DNA of 64,000 bases from Hymenopus coronatus (Eukaryota; Arthropoda; Insecta; Mantodea; Hymenopodidae): positions 62,312,765 through 62,376,764 of the forward strand of contig CM060890.1 in the NCBI GenBank assembly GCA_030762935.1. The letters are read 5' to 3'. Shown here piece by piece: positions 1-10,236 of this stretch (position 1 is the stretch's first letter; every line of letters starts with the position of its first letter). The notes below the pieces were generated by a model. The model was not told the origin of the DNA, did no database searches, and saw only the letters and a program-made list of their open reading frames with translations. Position numbers and translations under genes: made by a program.

Positions 1-597
1 TGATAGGTAATGGACTGGCCGTCCATTCAAATCCAAATATTGCAAGTTCAAATACCAGTGACTGTGGTAAAGGACGGGGAGAGTCCCAGTAAAATAATTA
101 GTGCGATGCTTGGAAGCAATTGGGGCTATATTTGACTGTAGTTATGTGAGTTTTATTTTTTTATTTATTTAAAAGAAGTCATTGTAATTTTAGAGCAAAA
201 ATTGTATATATTTTTACAATACAAAACAGTCTTGAGTACTTGTCGTTTATGGTTTATGGTTTATGAACATGAAATTAATCCTAAAGTACAACCCTATTTG
301 TATAGTTATGCTTAAAACAAGCGGAACTTATAGGTACCGACAGGCAACAAAGGGTTAAAATATTACTGACATCATTATATCACAATGCTCAACCATTTCT
401 GCATAAGAGAGAAAAATCTCCGGTAAAACAATCTCAATGAAAATCTGAGTTATCTTTCAAATAGTTTCTCTAATTTCTTTGCTCAAGTAATTAATTTTTT
501 CCCAGACTATTCTATTCATATCACTCCATTAGTATAAGTATTAGTAAAATATTGATTAAGTATCTTTGAAAATATGCAAGGAACATAGGTAAAACAG
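1..597. other. AT-rich DNA, no gene seen
   Basis: No open frame longer than a few dozen codons, no recognisable repeat head and no RNA gene. The first 120 bases are slightly richer in CpG than the rest, but I cannot assign them. Confidence 0.5.
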
Positions 598-706
598 TAA
601 TTTTGGTCACCTAATTTGAACCTATACCACAACTTTACGCTTAGCTAAATATTCAATTTCAATTATTCACTGTTACTACAGCAGTTAATTGTGTAATGTG
701 ATTTAA
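598..706 (+). repeat. Direct repeat copy 1 (about 110 bp)
   Basis: It starts with TAATTTTGGTCACCTAA and ends near GTAATGTGATTTAA. A second copy in the same orientation lies at 3391-3502 with roughly 80% identity by eye. The pair flanks a segment holding a CpG-rich leader and a Tc1-type transposase remnant. They could be ends of two related transposon copies, or arms of one composite element. They are not inverted, so they are not simple Tc1 terminal repeats. Confidence 0.7.
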
Positions 707-1186
707 AATATGCTCAGAAGTTTTTGAACACCCTTGGTTTTCTGAGAAAAGAGTTGTAATGGCATCTTAACTTTATATATTTAATAAAAGGATCCATAGA
801 AACATTAAGCCAATTTATTATACTACTTTCCTTTCCTGAAAGAAGTAAATTTTGAAGTTAATGCTTGAGGCTCCTTATAGGGATACCCGCTAAAATTTTG
901 TTTTGAGCGTTGTTGTTTAATGCACCATGTGTGTAAGCTAACAAACTCTGTTTAGACAATCTAAAGCAAGTTAGAGGCTCAACAGAGCATAACATTGTCA
1001 GTGTTTTGTGTGTAATTTCAAAATTAAAATTGGTAAAAACAGTGAGCTATCGACAAAAAAGCATGCTGCTATAGTTAGTTTATGCAAAGCAAGTCATAAA
1101 ATGTGTGAAATAGCATAACAAAGACATGTTTCCTTGGGAAGTGTCCATTATACTGTGGCAAGATATTTTCATACTTATAGTAACAA
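707..1186. other. AT-rich DNA, no gene seen
   Basis: I see no recognisable coding or repeat signal between the first direct repeat and the CpG-rich block. Confidence 0.45.
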
Positions 1187-1535
1187 GGGTCGTGTTCACA
1201 AGTGGCGCACTCTTCGCTTTCTGCCGGTTACCTCACCCTCGCTGTCGGTGTAGCTTGTGATCTCGGAGTTGACTGGGCTGTTGTACGTCTCTGGAACTCC
1301 GTTGTTTCTCGTCCTGGACCCTCGGTGTAGTAATTATGCTGAGACGTGTTTTATAAATTTGAATTTGCCGCTGGATCTGTAACGTTGGTCACACTTACAG
1401 TTGGCGGAACTGGAATTTCTGTTTAGCGCCGAACCAATTGTTGAGACGGTTTTAAGCTACTTCTCTGCGGTGAAGTTGTTTGTTTCCTTTTTTATAACCC
1501 GGGTTCACATCAATTAATTGCTAGCTATGTTGTCG
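1187..1535 (+). other. CpG-rich leader-like block ending at a splice-donor match
   Basis: Base composition changes sharply here: it is rich in CG dinucleotides and GC compared with its flanks. At 1527 an ATG is followed by two codons and then GTGAGT at 1536-1541, a good 5' splice-site match. This is what a short first coding exon with its 5' untranslated leader can look like. It could equally be the promoter and leader of a LINE or other transposon, since the block lies between the two 110-bp direct repeats. No downstream exon was identified. Confidence 0.25.
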
Positions 1536-1541
1536 GTGAGT

Positions 1542-2559
1542 ATAAGAATCTCAATCCCCATGCTTGGATTGTGGGGTCTTTTAGGAGAGAATAAATTTAA
1601 AAGTAATTTGGTATTTAAAACCTTTATTCGTGGAAATAGTTGTAACAACGCGTGTACCAAGGCACGCGTTTTGAACTTATTTGCTTTTACAGAAAATTGT
1701 GCCCAATATCTGCTTTATGGTTATGTACTTACATAAATTATTGATGATAGTCAATACAATACATGATTTTATATATAATTATTATAATATTAATCTAGAT
1801 TTCTGAGATGAACTTACAGCGTCTGTAATTGGGTCTTCACTATTCAGAGACTGTGTACCGGAACTTTATAAAATGTTCATTAAGTTTAGGATCATTGCTT
1901 TTTAGTATTGTAATCTTCACATCACCATGGGGACGACAGATTTCCTTGTTCCCACTTTTCGTGAAATACATATACAATATACATTTTTATATGCTCCTGT
2001 TAAAGTTAATAAATTTGAATGATTTATATAATAATGTTCGTATAATTATGAACATAGTTATTTGTTAAGTTTTGGTCTTCTCCTTTGCTACATTCTTAAA
2101 CAAATTACAGAATCCGGTATATCGTGATCTCCTTTGTTCTCCTCCTACCATATTATATGTTTATTTAAGTTTTATATGCTTAATATACCTGCATGAACAC
2201 CAATTCTTAGATATTTTATACATAATAATGACGAGTTAAACTTATTACATAACCTTGGCTGTCAGTTTTGTTAAACAGGCCATTTTAATAAGTTTTCGTG
2301 CGTATCATGAAGCGATGATGTCACGTTGCAATTTCATCACATATATTTCTTTGGTTTTAGCATGCCAAACATATTATTTTAAGATTTTTAAAACTGTTTT
2401 AGGGCAGTATAGTTTTATTTTTAGTTACCTAGATTGCTTCAAGGTTAAGTTCCACGTCACAAGGGAAGAACAAAGGTGGCTTCAAAATCTGAAGGAAATA
2501 CTTAAAAAGTAGTAAACGCGATCGCTTCAAAACAGGACCCCTGCTGGCAGTGGAAATCA
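1542..2559. other. AT-rich DNA upstream of Tc1 remnant
   Basis: Short open frames are present (for example 1829-2068 and 2255-2512), but their composition is AT-driven and they resemble no family I know. The last part, from about 2440, may be the worn 5' portion of the Tc1 element, but I could not confirm transposase residues before about 2560. Confidence 0.4.
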
Positions 2560-3262
2560 ACTAGTTGAGGAATGAACCTGTGAGTGTCTCAACAGTAAAA
2601 GGAGAACTTCTGAAGGGATGTATTGCTGCTAAGGAATCATTACCAATAAAAAGACGAGTCTGCACTGGGCCAAAAAGCATTCAAAGTGGAATGTTGATCA
2701 GTGACAGAATGTGTTGCTTATGGACGAACTCAGTTTAAAACTTTGGCAAAAACGCCGCAGGTTTGTCAGACTATGAAAGCAGAACATGACATCTCAGTGA
2801 TTGACATCTCTTACAGCGAAGCATGGCCAGTGATAGTTTGGAGGCAATAAAACAGATTGCATTGTAAAAATAGAAGAAATAATGAAAACAGAGCAGTACT
2901 ACAGCATTCTCCAACATGCCACGCTAACCTTTTAAATGCGTTTAATTTTCAAGGCTTTCACAATGCAACAAGATAATGATATGAAACATTCATCTTTGCA
3001 ACACAGAAAGTATTTGAAACAGAGGAAAGAAATTAAGAACATGGCATGAACTCCTCACAGCCCCATTGTAACCCAATTTAACTTCTTTGGGTTCATGTGG
3101 ACCGAGAGGTCCGAAAGAGACTCGCGAGTAATTTAAATGAACTATGGATCCATTTAAAAACGGATGGAAGAAAATTTCTGAAGTAACACTAACAGACTTG
3201 ATAGCAAAGATGCTCAAAGCGTGCGAAGTAGTGATCCAGCCACAGGAAAGCAAAATCTAGAA
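2560..3262 (+). pseudogene. Degenerate Tc1/mariner-type transposase
   Basis: Broken reading frames on the plus strand resemble a Tc1-family transposase in the expected order. First comes an N-terminal VSVSTVKREL stretch (helix-turn-helix end) at about 2580. A worn DDE-domain segment follows with NVLLMDE near 2713, where the D should be the first catalytic aspartate. Then FTMQQDND at about 2958 holds the second catalytic aspartate. A poor match to the NPIELLW region lies near 3075-3100. Many stops and frame changes separate these pieces, so the gene is dead. In this family the enzyme cuts and pastes DNA between TA dinucleotides. I found no terminal inverted repeats bounding it. Confidence 0.7.
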
Positions 3263-3390
3263 TATGGTGATTATGTATGTTTTATATCATTGAGATGATA
3301 TCCATAAAAGAGTTTTCTGTTATAGTTTTTAAATAAATCCTAATATTAAGGAGTACTAAGAACTTTGGAGCGGTAGTGTAAGTAAAGAAG

Positions 3391-3502
3391 TAATTTTGGC
3401 CACCTAACTTGAATCTAAACCACTACAACTCTAATTTTAGCTGAATACTCAATTCTAATTATTCACTGCTACTGCAGCAGTTAATTTTGTAATGTGGTTT
3501 AA
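3391..3502 (+). repeat. Direct repeat copy 2 (about 110 bp)
   Basis: It begins TAATTTTGGCCACCTAA and carries ATTATTCACTGCTACTGCAG. It is the partner of the repeat at 598-706 and lies just downstream of the Tc1 remnant. Confidence 0.7.
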
Positions 3503-3589
3503 CATACGAGCCATTAAAATTATTTTATTGGAAAGCTACATAATTCTGGAAATCCTTTGGGGCATAAATATTTTTCGATGCCGTGGTAA

Positions 3590-3915
3590 AGTCCCGAGTC
3601 GATATATTGACAGTGTTTTGCGCGCACCCCGCCGTTAGTTAGTATCGCTAGAAGATTAATCTGCAGCGAGGCCGCCCCTTGGAGCCTGAGTTATGTAGTC
3701 TGCACACGCGGTCCGATATGAGCCTTTCTGCGTGTCATGCGGCATTAACGGCTTCAGTAAATGCTTGCCTAGCGCCCTTTAAAGACGGGAAGCTGCCAGC
3801 CTGTACACCGGAACAAGTTTATCAGGGAGTTTGCCCTCCCTTAAATAGCCAATGGGATTATGGATCATTCGCACGCGAAAAATCAATGGGGGCTCGAGAG
3901 CCGGAAATACTATAA
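3590..3915 (+). other. CpG-rich block with 78-codon open frame
   Basis: GC and CpG rise abruptly over about 330 bases. An open frame runs from 3679 (or an upstream start) to a stop at 3913, with five cysteines in its first 50 residues (for example SACHAAL and CTPEQVYQGVCPP). I do not recognise the product. It could be a single exon, a leftover of a transposon 5' region, or an unmethylated CpG island. The frame ends in a normal stop, not at a clear splice donor. Confidence 0.25.
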
Positions 3916-6107
3916 GCAAGGTGTGCACATTTTGTGGTCTTTAGATTATTGCTGTTACATTTAGAGAATGTTCTTCGCTACAAAATGCAGACCTGTGAAA
4001 CTATGATTTTGTTGCGCCAAAACTTGAACGCATATTTAAACTTAATCAGTTTGTTGAACTTTGACCTCATCCCATTTCTTTGTAGCAATTATGATTATGC
4101 ATCTGTAATATTTGCAAAATCCACAGTATTTAACATATTTTTTTGAAATTTTTATAATCTGTATTTTACACAAAAATACAGATTATTAAGCCATAATCCA
4201 AAGTTACAGCTTACATTGCTATTTAAATATTACATTTTATTGTTCAAATTCATTGTTCTAATAAAAATGAGCCATATGATGCATTTTTAAAAATATCCAT
4301 AAAGTGGTATCTAGTGTTATATCAAATCAGTTTATTATTATGTTATATTTTATATTAGTCCTAATTAGTGTAGAAAATTTATGGCATTTCCTAATCTCCA
4401 ATATCCTAGATTTTTCAAAATATAAACATTTATTTATCAAAGCTGGGTATTATTTCGAAAACGTATGTGAATATTTTCTTTATAGCGATTTTGAGAGGCA
4501 CTATAAAATATTTGAAACAAATTAGTGAAAAACTGCATCAGTTGGAACATTATGATTATGAAAAAGTGTTGAAAAAATGCGAGAAAATAAGGTTGAAACT
4601 TCAAAATGGCTATTAATAAACATGCACCTTCATCTATATCTTCAGTTAACTGGTAGTTAAAGCGAGGCAAGTGGGAAAAATATATATTTTTAGAGATCAT
4701 AGTTTAGAATTCATATTGTTTTATTATGAAAAACGTATTTTTTAATTTTTCGCAACTTTTGGTCAAATTTCACAAATGCATCACCTTAAATATGTTCTGT
4801 TGTAAAAAATTAAAGGAAACTGAAAGTAAATTGGAACGAAGAGGTATATGAAGTAACTTCAAACTTGGTATCCAGAAAACTTTGCTCTGACAAGTCACCC
4901 CTTTTTGACTGATTTGGTGGAATATGTAGTGTTGTGGTAAAACATATATTCTTATTTAACATGAATATTTATGATAATATATCCCAAAAGAAATATCAAC
5001 GTTACACTTTAATAACCATAAGAATCCAATATATTATATAACAGGAGTTAACGCATATAAATGTTATCAACAAATACATATATGAAGATCTGGTTTTAAA
5101 CCTGCTATCTCGGATATCGAGAGCACATTCTCTGCAATGAGAAAATATTTGTGACGCTTTTATCTTCTGAATTTACTTTGGGTTTGTATATCACATTCAA
5201 AGTTTTACTTTGCCGATCCGGTGGGGGTAGAAGAGAATTGTGTTCAGAAGGTTATACGACAGCGATCCAGAAAGCAGCGAACGTTTTGGTATAACTAAAT
5301 AATAACGAAAGATAAGAGTACAACACTTAATTTACAAAGTAACAGTACCTTACTCTACTTCTCAGCGTAATCTCTATTTACTATGAAAGAATTTATTGTC
5401 ACATGCCTATCCTATACTGTTCTATCGCTAAAGAACCGAGTCAAGATGAGGTTTCCACCGCTTGCGAAATCTTTTCTATCCAAAAAATGTATTTATGGTG
5501 ACCAAAGTGCAGTCTTTCATCAACATTTGCTTTCAATTCCTTCATAACGGCTGATGAAATTCCTCTCAGGTCCTTATCGAGCACACTGATTTTTCCTTGA
5601 TAAATGGAAGAACCAGTTCTTCCAAACTGAAGACTCGTTCATTACATTATCACTATACACTTGCCTTATTTGCCTAAAAAATTCGATTAGCTGAACATTT
5701 TGTGCATTCAAAAAAAAAAAAAAAAAAAAAAAAAGGAATAAGTTCTTTGGCGGTATAAAAGTATAACCTTGGCTTTGAAAAACTGGTACCACGTGACAAT
5801 AACAATCTTGAGAGAGTGGGAATTGCCTTGACAAACACAGTAAGGTACTTATCTTGGTAAATATCGTTTTATTTTGTAACTTTCGTTATTATTTGCTTAT
5901 GCCAAATCATCTGTCACTTTCTGGACGGTGTTCGTATATCAGCGGGGCAAGCTATAAGAAACAAGGATTGGGAAGAAGTTTGCTACACATTATAGTATCA
6001 TTCAGGCATTTTATTAGTACATTTCAGTTTATAAAATAACACTAGCAAAGTTAGCATTTAGGATAAATATAGTAATCTAAGAATCAGGATATTTTTTCTG
6101 TAACTTA
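3916..6107. other. AT-rich DNA, no gene seen
   Basis: The only open frames are short and AT-driven (for example 4304-4525). A pure A run sits at 5710-5734. Without a SINE body next to it I treat it as a simple repeat. No other structure was identified over these 2.2 kb. Confidence 0.4.
5710..5734 (+). repeat. Poly-A tract
   Basis: An uninterrupted run of about 25 A. No tRNA-derived body is adjacent on either side. Confidence 0.95.
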
Positions 6108-6362
6108 ACATCCTTTAACCGGTTTGGTCATATCGAATATTGAATGAAAGTGATGAAATAAATTTGAAATGATCTTGTAGTCCATGGAGCTTAAAGTTAC
6201 TCGATATTTGTTTTTCTAACATAAGAGGAACCCCCACCAAAACAAAACAAAAACGTATCCTAATAACTCATCCAAATTGAGAATCGATCTCAAGACCCGT
6301 GAATGTGAGACAGACGCATTACCCTCATACAACCGAAGTGGGCACCTCTTCTATCCTGAAAA
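6108..6362 (-). mobile_element. SINE-2 copy (tRNA-Val-like head), worn
   Basis: The body matches the SINE-2 copies near 19.6, 44.8 and 47.0 kb: GGTTTGGTCATATCGAA, then GTCCATGGAGCTTAAAGTTA, then the head region GTGAATGTGAGACAGACGC. The tRNA-like head lies at the right end, so the element reads on the minus strand. An insertion or expansion of CAAAACAAAACAAAAA in the middle breaks the usual GGGAAAACCCC segment. Confidence 0.75.
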
Positions 6363-7074
6363 TTCAATGGTTTTATCTCAGCTGATGATTGGATAATATT
6401 CCCTTGGGTCAACCTCACCCTGCTGCTGGCTTGTTTATTTAAAATGAGGTCTTCGGTCTTCTCAGTGATATTGTAAACGTCTATGGGTTCGCTACATGTT
6501 TCCAGTTTACGTGTGAAATCATCAGCCGCCCGGGTAAACTGCACTTTTGTAAAAACCCCTTTAAATGTTATTTATGTAGTATTTTTTCCATTTTCTAAGC
6601 CTGATTTTAATACCAACACGGGTATGGCCTAGTTGTAATTTGGTTGGAATATCTGGTATCCTTATTTGGCTGTGACAGTTTTGCGGAACAAATTTTGCGG
6701 ATATGTTTTATGAAATATTAGTAAACCTTAGTAGTTTTGTCATGAAACTTTTACTACACGCGTTTACAGTACTGTGTATTAAAATTAGTAAGTTTCAAAA
6801 TATTTATATGTTATTCTTGGGGTGCATTAATTTTACACCATATGATTTAGCTGCATTTGTGATGCTTTTACGGAAAACCATATTTAGGTTGTTAATAGAT
6901 AGAGATATGTGATTTTACACTACAACAAACACGCCGTCTGTCACCACATCTCTGTTTAAAGGTTGTGGAGTAGCAACGCCAAGATTAATAGAAGACTGGA
7001 TAACAATAAAGACTACATAACAATGCGTTATTAGATATATAGGTCTTGGATGCACCTGTGCACACGTCTGTAAA
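6363..7074. other. AT-rich DNA, no gene seen
   Basis: A 69-codon open frame at 6703-6912 has no recognisable relatives and AT-driven composition. I see nothing else. Confidence 0.4.
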
Positions 7075-7262
7075 GGCCCTCCTCTGTAGTGTAAGGGCAG
7101 CGTATCTGCCTCACATTCTAGAGATCCCGATTTCGAAATGCGATTAGGATTAAGTTGCCCGGAGAAGGTTTTTTCTGGGATTTTCCCTTATTCTGAGCAT
7201 ATGAATGTCAAGGGACTAAGCTCTGTGTGTACAAAGTCGGGCTGAAGAGAGACGGATGTTTT
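7075..7262 (+). mobile_element. SINE-2 copy, plus strand
   Basis: It has a tRNA-like head with TCTGTAGTGTA, then TCTGCCTCACATTC (the anticodon-arm region of a tRNA-Val-CAC type) and a worn B box GATTTCGAAATGC. The following AGTTGCCCGGAGAAGG and GGGATTTTCCCTTATTCTGA match, in reverse complement, the body of the minus-strand SINE-2 copies. It appears 3' truncated. Confidence 0.65.
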
Positions 7263-7607
7263 TGATTATAGGTACCAACTTATGAAAATAAAATAATAGT
7301 ATGAGGCATTGGACGTATGATTTTCCGCCAACTGATGTGGCGCAAAATGAGACGCCCGGCTATTTATTGTTTTTTCTACTCTAAGTACTTCTACAGATCG
7401 GGGAAAAACTAAGAAGAGTTACAGTGTGGAGTTGATCAGTGAGTAGGCTGATTAAGTAAAAATATACAAAGACCTATCCTCCCAGAAAAATTCTCAAGTG
7501 TAGAAATAAGTTACTCACATAAAGTAAGAGTAAATATTCTATTAATTCGAGTTTAGAAAAACCTGTGCTACATCACATGATTTTCTCTACATCTCTGTAA
7601 CAAAATA

Positions 7608-8479
7608 TTTTTATTTTTTCTACACATACTGTGTACATGGTGTATATTCCACCCAAAAATTGGATACCGAGATTTCATCGGAAATACATCTTTTGGGTTT
7701 CCCTGAATCCAAAATAAAATGTGGAAAAAGGCCTGTGTGTGTCTGTGTATATGTGCGTGGTCTGTGGACAGTATAGCTCAAAAATGAAAAGATCGTTAAA
7801 TACCAAACTTGGTATTTAAGTTTGGTATCTTCCAAGGATGTGACACGAAGATTTAAGATTCTCAAGAATACCCCCCACCCCAAACTACCCTTTACATGGA
7901 TAAAATTTCGAAAATTTTGATTTTCTCAAAAACGTCCTTAACGGCTTTGATTATAAGATCTTATATTTAAAATACGAGTATTTACATGCCAAACAAAATG
8001 TACATCTTGAATTTACTAGGAATAGCCTATAGAGACCTCTTTATTCTGGATGATTTTTATTGAATTCTGCTTAACAGGTGAACCATAAGAGATAGACAAA
8101 AAATGTAGATCACGATAAAACACAATTTATGACCTATACATTTTTTTTTTTCGTGGAGTAGGCCGTTTTAGAGATATTCCTTGATATTGATTTCCGTTTA
8201 AAATACCTAAAATTTTCTCATACGGGAACTTGTCAACGCTTGACCACCCAGAGAAACAGATTTCAATCCCATAACAACCACCTTTTAAAACATTTTACTG
8301 CCTGTTGAGTCTTATGTATTCCTTATTTCCCTTTTCCTTAAAAAGGAACTAAGTAATAAGACAATTTATTCCAACATTTTAGCATTAAATAGATAGAAAA
8401 ATAGCAATAAATTGTTAACAATAATTTGTTACAGAGATGTAGAGGAAGTCGTGTGAATGGAACACATCAGATTTTTAAA
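7608..8479 (+). mobile_element. Family P repeat, near full length
   Basis: Family P is the dominant repeat of the window. In plus orientation it runs, in order: a hairpin start with TTTCTCTACAC and TGTACATAGT; a TAGAGAAGGTATTG block; CGATACCGAGATTTCACC; a TG-rich microsatellite seed; CCAAGGATGCGACACGAAG; CCCTTTACATGGA; CTGGGAATAGCCTCTGAAG; AACCGTAAGAGATAGACAA; ACACACAATTTATG; TTACAAGGAAGCAAGTAATA; and an end with TGTAGAGAAAGTCATGTG and GGAACACATCAGATT. This copy carries all parts and no long open frame. It is followed at once by an inverted copy. Confidence 0.88.
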
Positions 8480-9285
8480 TAAGCTTATTCTTCTGTCATG
8501 CTAATCAAGATAAAAAATTAGCAGAAACGGTTTTATTACTTAGTTCTTTATAAGCAAAAGGGAAATAAGGGAACACATTAGATTAAACCGACAGTGAAAG
8601 CTTTAAATTGTGGTTGCTATGGGATTGAAATACGCTTTTTTCCGTGACCAAGTGTTGACAAGTTCCCGTATGAGAAAAGTATAAGAATTTTAACATTGAA
8701 ACCAATAAGAAAATATATCTCAAAAACAATGAACCTCACGAAAAAATGTATGTATGTGTGTGCGTATATATAATAATAATAATAATAATAATAAATTGTG
8801 TGCTATAAAGAACACGTTTTTGTCTATCTCTTACGCTTTAACATTTATGCACAATTCGCAAAATTCATCTAGAATAAAGGTGTCTTCAGAGGATATTGCC
8901 AGAAAAGTCAAGATATACATTTTAATCAAAATCGTTGAGCCATTTTGAGAAAATCAGAATCTTCTAAAATTCTTCCATGGAATTGTGTTGGGGGGATTAT
9001 CTTTAAAGTATTTGTGTCGCATCCTTGGTTGATACTGAACTTAAATACTAAGTTTGCTATTAGACGGACTTTTCTTATCTGAGCTCTGCTGCTCACAGAA
9101 ACAAACACACACGTACATACACAGACACACATACGGGCATTTTTCTAAAAATGATGTTTTTGGGCTCAGGGAGTTTCAAAACATATATTTACGGTGAAAT
9201 TTCGGTATAGAATTTTGGGGTGCAATACAATACCTTCTCTATACACTATGGGTTAGTACGTATACAGAAAGAAAAAACTATAGCT
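8480..9285 (-). mobile_element. Family P repeat, inverted partner of the preceding copy
   Basis: It reads on the minus strand and abuts the plus-strand copy, so the pair forms an imperfect palindrome of about 1.7 kb. It lacks the outermost part with the CACATGACTTTCTCTACA end and starts at AAGCTTATTCTTCTGTCATG. It contains a TAA microsatellite (8770-8794) and ends near AGTACGTATACAGAAAG. Confidence 0.87.
8770..8794 (+). repeat. (TAA)n microsatellite
   Basis: About eight TAA units inside a minus-strand family P copy. Most other copies do not have it, so it arose locally. Confidence 0.95.
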
Positions 9286-9751
9286 ACATTAATAAGATAG
9301 TTAAAGCATTATAATAGAATTACATTGCAGTTAAAATCTGGACGGCAGTTACACCTTTCAGCAGAGAAATGGAGAAAGATAAATTCCTTGCACTTATCAA
9401 ACGTTAATAGATATATCAGTATTAAAAAAAGGTAATATACCATGAAAATAAAAGTTTGAACGGAATGCAAAGTTTTCCACTTTGTGAAAAATAAAGCACC
9501 CTCTAATCCAGTGGCTAGAATTATGCACAGAAAATTGAGGAAGTCAGAGGGTGGAACTAGGGCTGGCAGAGGGCGGGACTAGATTTGTCAATACCAACAT
9601 AAACAGCTGTGTTCCATTAAATACCATATTTACGCGCGACCGTATACCTAATAGAGAGAAGAAACATCGCTTTACAATCCAAAATTCACACTCAGATTTC
9701 ATAAAAAATGTTTTCAGGCTTCTGGATACAAACAGAGCAGTAAAAACTCTG

Positions 9752-9786
<35 letters not shown>

Positions 9787-9864
9787 TGAATAGCATAACT
9801 CATATATTCGATGTATAACAAATTTCGTATTCAAGTTCAGTATTTTTAAAAGGGTGGGGAGGCG
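9286..9864. other. Unassigned DNA with a (GT)n microsatellite
   Basis: It holds a (GT)n tract at 9751-9780. An 80-codon plus-strand frame ending in this tract owes its length partly to the microsatellite. No gene was recognised. Confidence 0.5.
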
Positions 9865-10236
9865 CCATGGTTGAGGGGTTAAACCGCTCGCCTGTCCTCT
9901 AGGCGGCCCGGGTTCAATCCCAAGCACCCGCAAGAGGGATTCATGTTGGACGAAGCGGCGTCTTGACGGGTTTTCTCCGGGTCCTCCCACCACTCAATTT
10001 ACCAATTGCTCCACCATCACCTTCCAAACATCAATTTTTTATATTTCATATTCATCCACTCCCTCATGTTCATGCCTGGCTACGGGGCCGACCCCTCGTC
10101 ACTGGTTCTCCATTCTGTGGTTTCGTGCCGTAGACTCCCCAACAGGCTTGTGACCCCTAGGAATTGGCATGTAAGTCCTAGGGGTGTCAGTCCTACAATT
10201 ATGAGGGTAAGTAACTACGAAACGAATTTTTTAAAA
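9865..10236 (+). mobile_element. SINE-1b: Leu/Ser-like tRNA head with long tail
   Basis: The head has an A-box-like GTTGAGGGGTTAAACC and a B box GGGTTCAATCCC, of the long-D-arm class II type seen in tRNA-Leu and tRNA-Ser. It shares the CGGGTTTTCTCCGGGTCCTC segment with the other SINE-1 copies. The tail then differs: TCCATTCTGTGGTTTCGTGC, CAGGCTTGTGACCCCTAGG and TACGAAACGAA. The same tail recurs at 17974-18197, so this is a second SINE-1 subfamily. RNA polymerase III would transcribe it from the internal A and B boxes. Confidence 0.8.

Noticed and set aside
7608..8479. Family P as a Helitron
   Set aside because: I could not find a 5' TC and 3' CTRR pair at constant positions. The ends share inverted ACTTTCTCTACA instead. 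The class remains open.
9544..9993. 149-codon minus-strand gene
   Set aside because: Most of it is a microsatellite (Thr-His repeats) and the tRNA-like head of SINE-1b read backwards.
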